This document shows, one piece after another, positions 62,706 through 64,000 of a stretch of 64,000 nt of DNA (position 1 is its first letter; the number at the start of each line of letters is the position of its first letter). The stretch comes from Alkalinema sp. FACHB-956. Its GTDB lineage: Bacteria > Cyanobacteriota > Cyanobacteriia > Leptolyngbyales > Leptolyngbyaceae. The translations under genes and the position numbers were made by a program. The notes beneath the pieces were generated by a model. That model worked only from the letters and a program-made list of their open reading frames with translations. It had not been told where the DNA came from and did not search any database. The stretch covers positions 1 to 64,000 of the forward strand of contig NZ_JACJRC010000025.1 in the NCBI RefSeq assembly GCF_014697025.1. The letters are read 5' to 3'.

Positions 62706-63566
62706 CTAAGTCTCTGGGTAGCGATCGGCCAGCGATCGAACTTTTGCAGCAAATTGTCGGCGAATGCTCTCGGGCGCGATAATTTCACAGTCTTCGCCGT
62801 AGCGCAGGATCTCCCGGAAAAACCAGAAAGTACTGGTGATTGAGCGAATAATGCGTTTTGTTGCAACTGGGGCGACCAAGCTTTCTTCGAGCTTATCGTT
62901 CTTGTCAAGACTGCGATAAGCACCTGCCAGTCCCCGAAAAACGTGAAATTCTACGTCGATTCGATCGAGATCACGCTTCCATTTTGCTTTGAATGGGGTG
63001 ATGGCGGCTTCGGGAATGCGATCGAGCCGGAAGGTACGGTTATGGGCTAATTCAGGAATATCTTGGTTCCCATCGGGTTCTTCGCACCAACATTGTAAAT
63101 ATTGACGTTTTTCGATTAAGTTGATTTGGGCATGACGGATGCTGAAGCTCCAAGGTTGTTCGTTGGCGTCATAGTAGGTCAGGCGGAAGGGTGTGTGGCT
63201 GCGAATGTGGCGATCGAGCAGTTGTCTCCAGGGCGGAGGTGGATTGTCAAGGAATTTTTGGAGTTCGGTGCGTTGGGGGAGGGTTAGCTCGCTGCGGGAG
63301 AGGAGAAATTCGGCAAGAGCTTGGGCTTCGTCGATTTTGCCGACATCAATGAGTGTCTGTTGGGCAGTGATGAGTGTTTGAATGCGGGTAGTAGGCCAAT
63401 CGTTGTTAGGTGTGATGAGAAATTTGCGTTGGGCGATCGCTTTGACGAGCTGGGAGATGCTGGGTTTGCCGCCCCAGGTTTGACCTAGGGATTCTGCCAA
63501 TTCTTCCAGCTTTTGCTTGTCCTGTGGGGTGACGGATAGGTTGATAGAGCGGGTTTTGCCTGTCAT
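62706..63566 (-). CDS. WYL-domain transcriptional regulator linked to type I-D CRISPR-Cas
   Basis: A 286-residue protein. The N-terminus (SINLSVTPQDKQKLEELAES, then WGGKPSISQLVKAIAQ) looks like a ribbon-helix-helix or short DNA-binding domain. The middle is helical, and the C-terminal half has WYL-type strands (FRLTYYDANEQPWSFSIR, QYLQCWCEEPDG and FRLDRIPEA). WYL regulators sense ligands, often nucleic-acid-derived, and one is known to repress a type I-D CRISPR locus in Synechocystis. Here it is divergent from a type I-D cas3 with about 114 nt between, so regulation of that locus and of itself is likely. A 12-bp palindrome lies just before its start. Confidence 0.82.
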   Translation of the reverse strand: MTGKTRSINLSVTPQDKQKLEELAESLGQTWGGKPSISQLVKAIAQRKFLITPNNDWPTTRIQTLITAQQTLIDVGKIDEAQALAEFLLSRSELTLPQRTELQKFLDNPPPPWRQLLDRHIRSHTPFRLTYYDANEQPWSFSIRHAQINLIEKRQYLQCWCEEPDGNQDIPELAHNRTFRLDRIPEAAITPFKAKWKRDLDRIDVEFHVFRGLAGAYRSLDKNDKLEESLVAPVATKRIIRSITSTFWFFREILRYGEDCEIIAPESIRRQFAAKVRSLADRYPET

Positions 63567-63573
63567 GGTTCAT

Positions 63574-63585
63574 GTGTGCGCACAC
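63574..63585. promoter_or_regulatory. Palindromic operator candidate between WYL regulator and cas3
   Basis: GTGTGCGCACAC is a perfect 12-bp palindrome 7 nt upstream of the WYL gene start. A partial second copy, TGCGCACA (63649-63656), lies at the possible upstream start of cas3. Two similar sites in a divergent control region fit an autoregulated repressor. Confidence 0.5.
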
Positions 63586-63680
63586 TTTTATGCGTATACT
63601 GCTACTCGTCTCCGATTTTACGTGGCAGAATGTGAGACAGCAAGCCAATGCGCACAGATCTTGTTTTAGGTGCAGCCCAG

Positions 63681-64000
63681 ATGTCTCACGCTAATGCCTT
63701 CTCGCCTTACGCTGTTCAACTCAAACCTGTCTATTCTTGTCCGGCGGGGGCGATGCCAGAAAATTTAATTCTGCCCAATGGTTGGACGTTGTCTTGGCAT
63801 CAATTAGAAACGTTGAAGGCGCTGCGGGATCCCAATGTGGATGTGGTGTTCCATGCGGGAATGACGGGCGATGGTAAGAGTTTGGCGGCGCAGTTGCCAG
63901 TGCTGCAAGGGGACATGTGCGCGATCGCGCTTTATCCTACGAATGAATTGGTGCGGGATCAGGAAAGTCAAACTCAGCATTACATTGAGAAATTTCGGCC
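63681..64000 (+). CDS. cas3: Type I-D CRISPR-associated helicase Cas3' (5' part, cut by the window edge)
   Basis: The open frame runs off the right edge with 106 codons visible. It begins MSHANAFSPYAVQLKPVYSC and continues with WTLSWHQLETLKALRDPNVD, then VVFHAGMTGDGKSLAAQLPV and ALYPTNELVRDQ. MTGDGKSL is the Walker A of the helicase, and the YPTNELVRDQ segment is typical of the type I-D Cas3' helicase, in which the HD nuclease is usually in Cas10d instead. An in-frame ATG at 63648 is an alternative start. The divergent WYL gene supports the subtype. The remaining I-D genes and the array should follow outside the window. Confidence 0.85.
   Translation, partial: MSHANAFSPYAVQLKPVYSCPAGAMPENLILPNGWTLSWHQLETLKALRDPNVDVVFHAGMTGDGKSLAAQLPVLQGDMCAIALYPTNELVRDQESQTQHYIEKFR

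Overview
The window looks like the chromosome of a cyanobacterium, most likely a filamentous or mat-forming one; no species can be named from it. The evidence is the very frequent HIP1 octamer (GCGATCGC) and families common in cyanobacteria: DUF928, DUF1822, CHASE2/CHAT proteins, filamentous-haemagglutinin-type exoproteins with the NLFHSF and NPSGILFG motifs, ComFB, an H-NOX/HNOBA kinase pair and a type I-D Cas3. No rRNA, tRNA or CRISPR array was recognised.

Layout. (1) 1-3.2 kb: a broken DDE transposase running off the left edge, an ssuE-like flavin reductase that has lost its first third, an SsuA-like sulfonate-binding lipoprotein and a 2-hydroxyacid dehydrogenase. (2) 3.8-18.7 kb, all minus strand: a GspE/PilB-type ATPase, then a sigma-70-like factor, a DUF1822 protein, a CHAT-CHASE2 membrane protein, a DUF928 protein, a 2122-residue secreted exoprotein ending in a CHAT protease domain, and its FhaC/ShlB-type outer-membrane exporter. 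This is the most striking block: a dedicated sigma factor, a sensor joined to a caspase-like fold, and an exported protein carrying a second caspase-like fold. (3) 18.8-30.5 kb: two tandem secreted ricin-lectin/peptidase paralogues with duplicated promoters, a small secreted protein, a transposase relic and three tandem TpsA-type exoproteins without an exporter of their own. (4) 30.7-36.6 kb: an NO-sensing pair (H-NOX plus HNOBA histidine kinase), then a methyltransferase/haem-oxygenase-like diiron oxidase pair divergent from a probable 2-oxoglutarate Fe(II) oxygenase, suggesting a small-molecule pathway.

(5) 36.9-48 kb: a secreted 5'-nucleotidase, a possible structured RNA, a DevBCA/MacAB-like ABC exporter whose three genes are scattered over about 6 kb on both strands, a pentapeptide-repeat protein, a fatty-acid hydroxylase/sterol desaturase, and an overlapping pair of an endonuclease/exonuclease/phosphatase-fold protein and cardiolipin synthase. 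(6) 48-59 kb: a CBS-PAS hybrid kinase, a PQQ-type sugar dehydrogenase lipoprotein, an intradiol dioxygenase-like lipoprotein, a secreted repeat protein divergent from an OmpR/EnvZ-like two-component pair, and a P2-type cation ATPase. (7) 59.4-62.7 kb: ComFB, two small proteins, a GerMN protein and a long Hsp20, with an unusual density of short intergenic tandem duplications. (8) 62.7-64 kb: a WYL regulator divergent from the first part of a type I-D cas3, so a CRISPR-Cas locus probably continues past the right edge.

Functions come from family motifs read directly in the translations. No database search was run. Start codons were moved from the longest open frame where a ribosome-binding site or family alignment favoured another.
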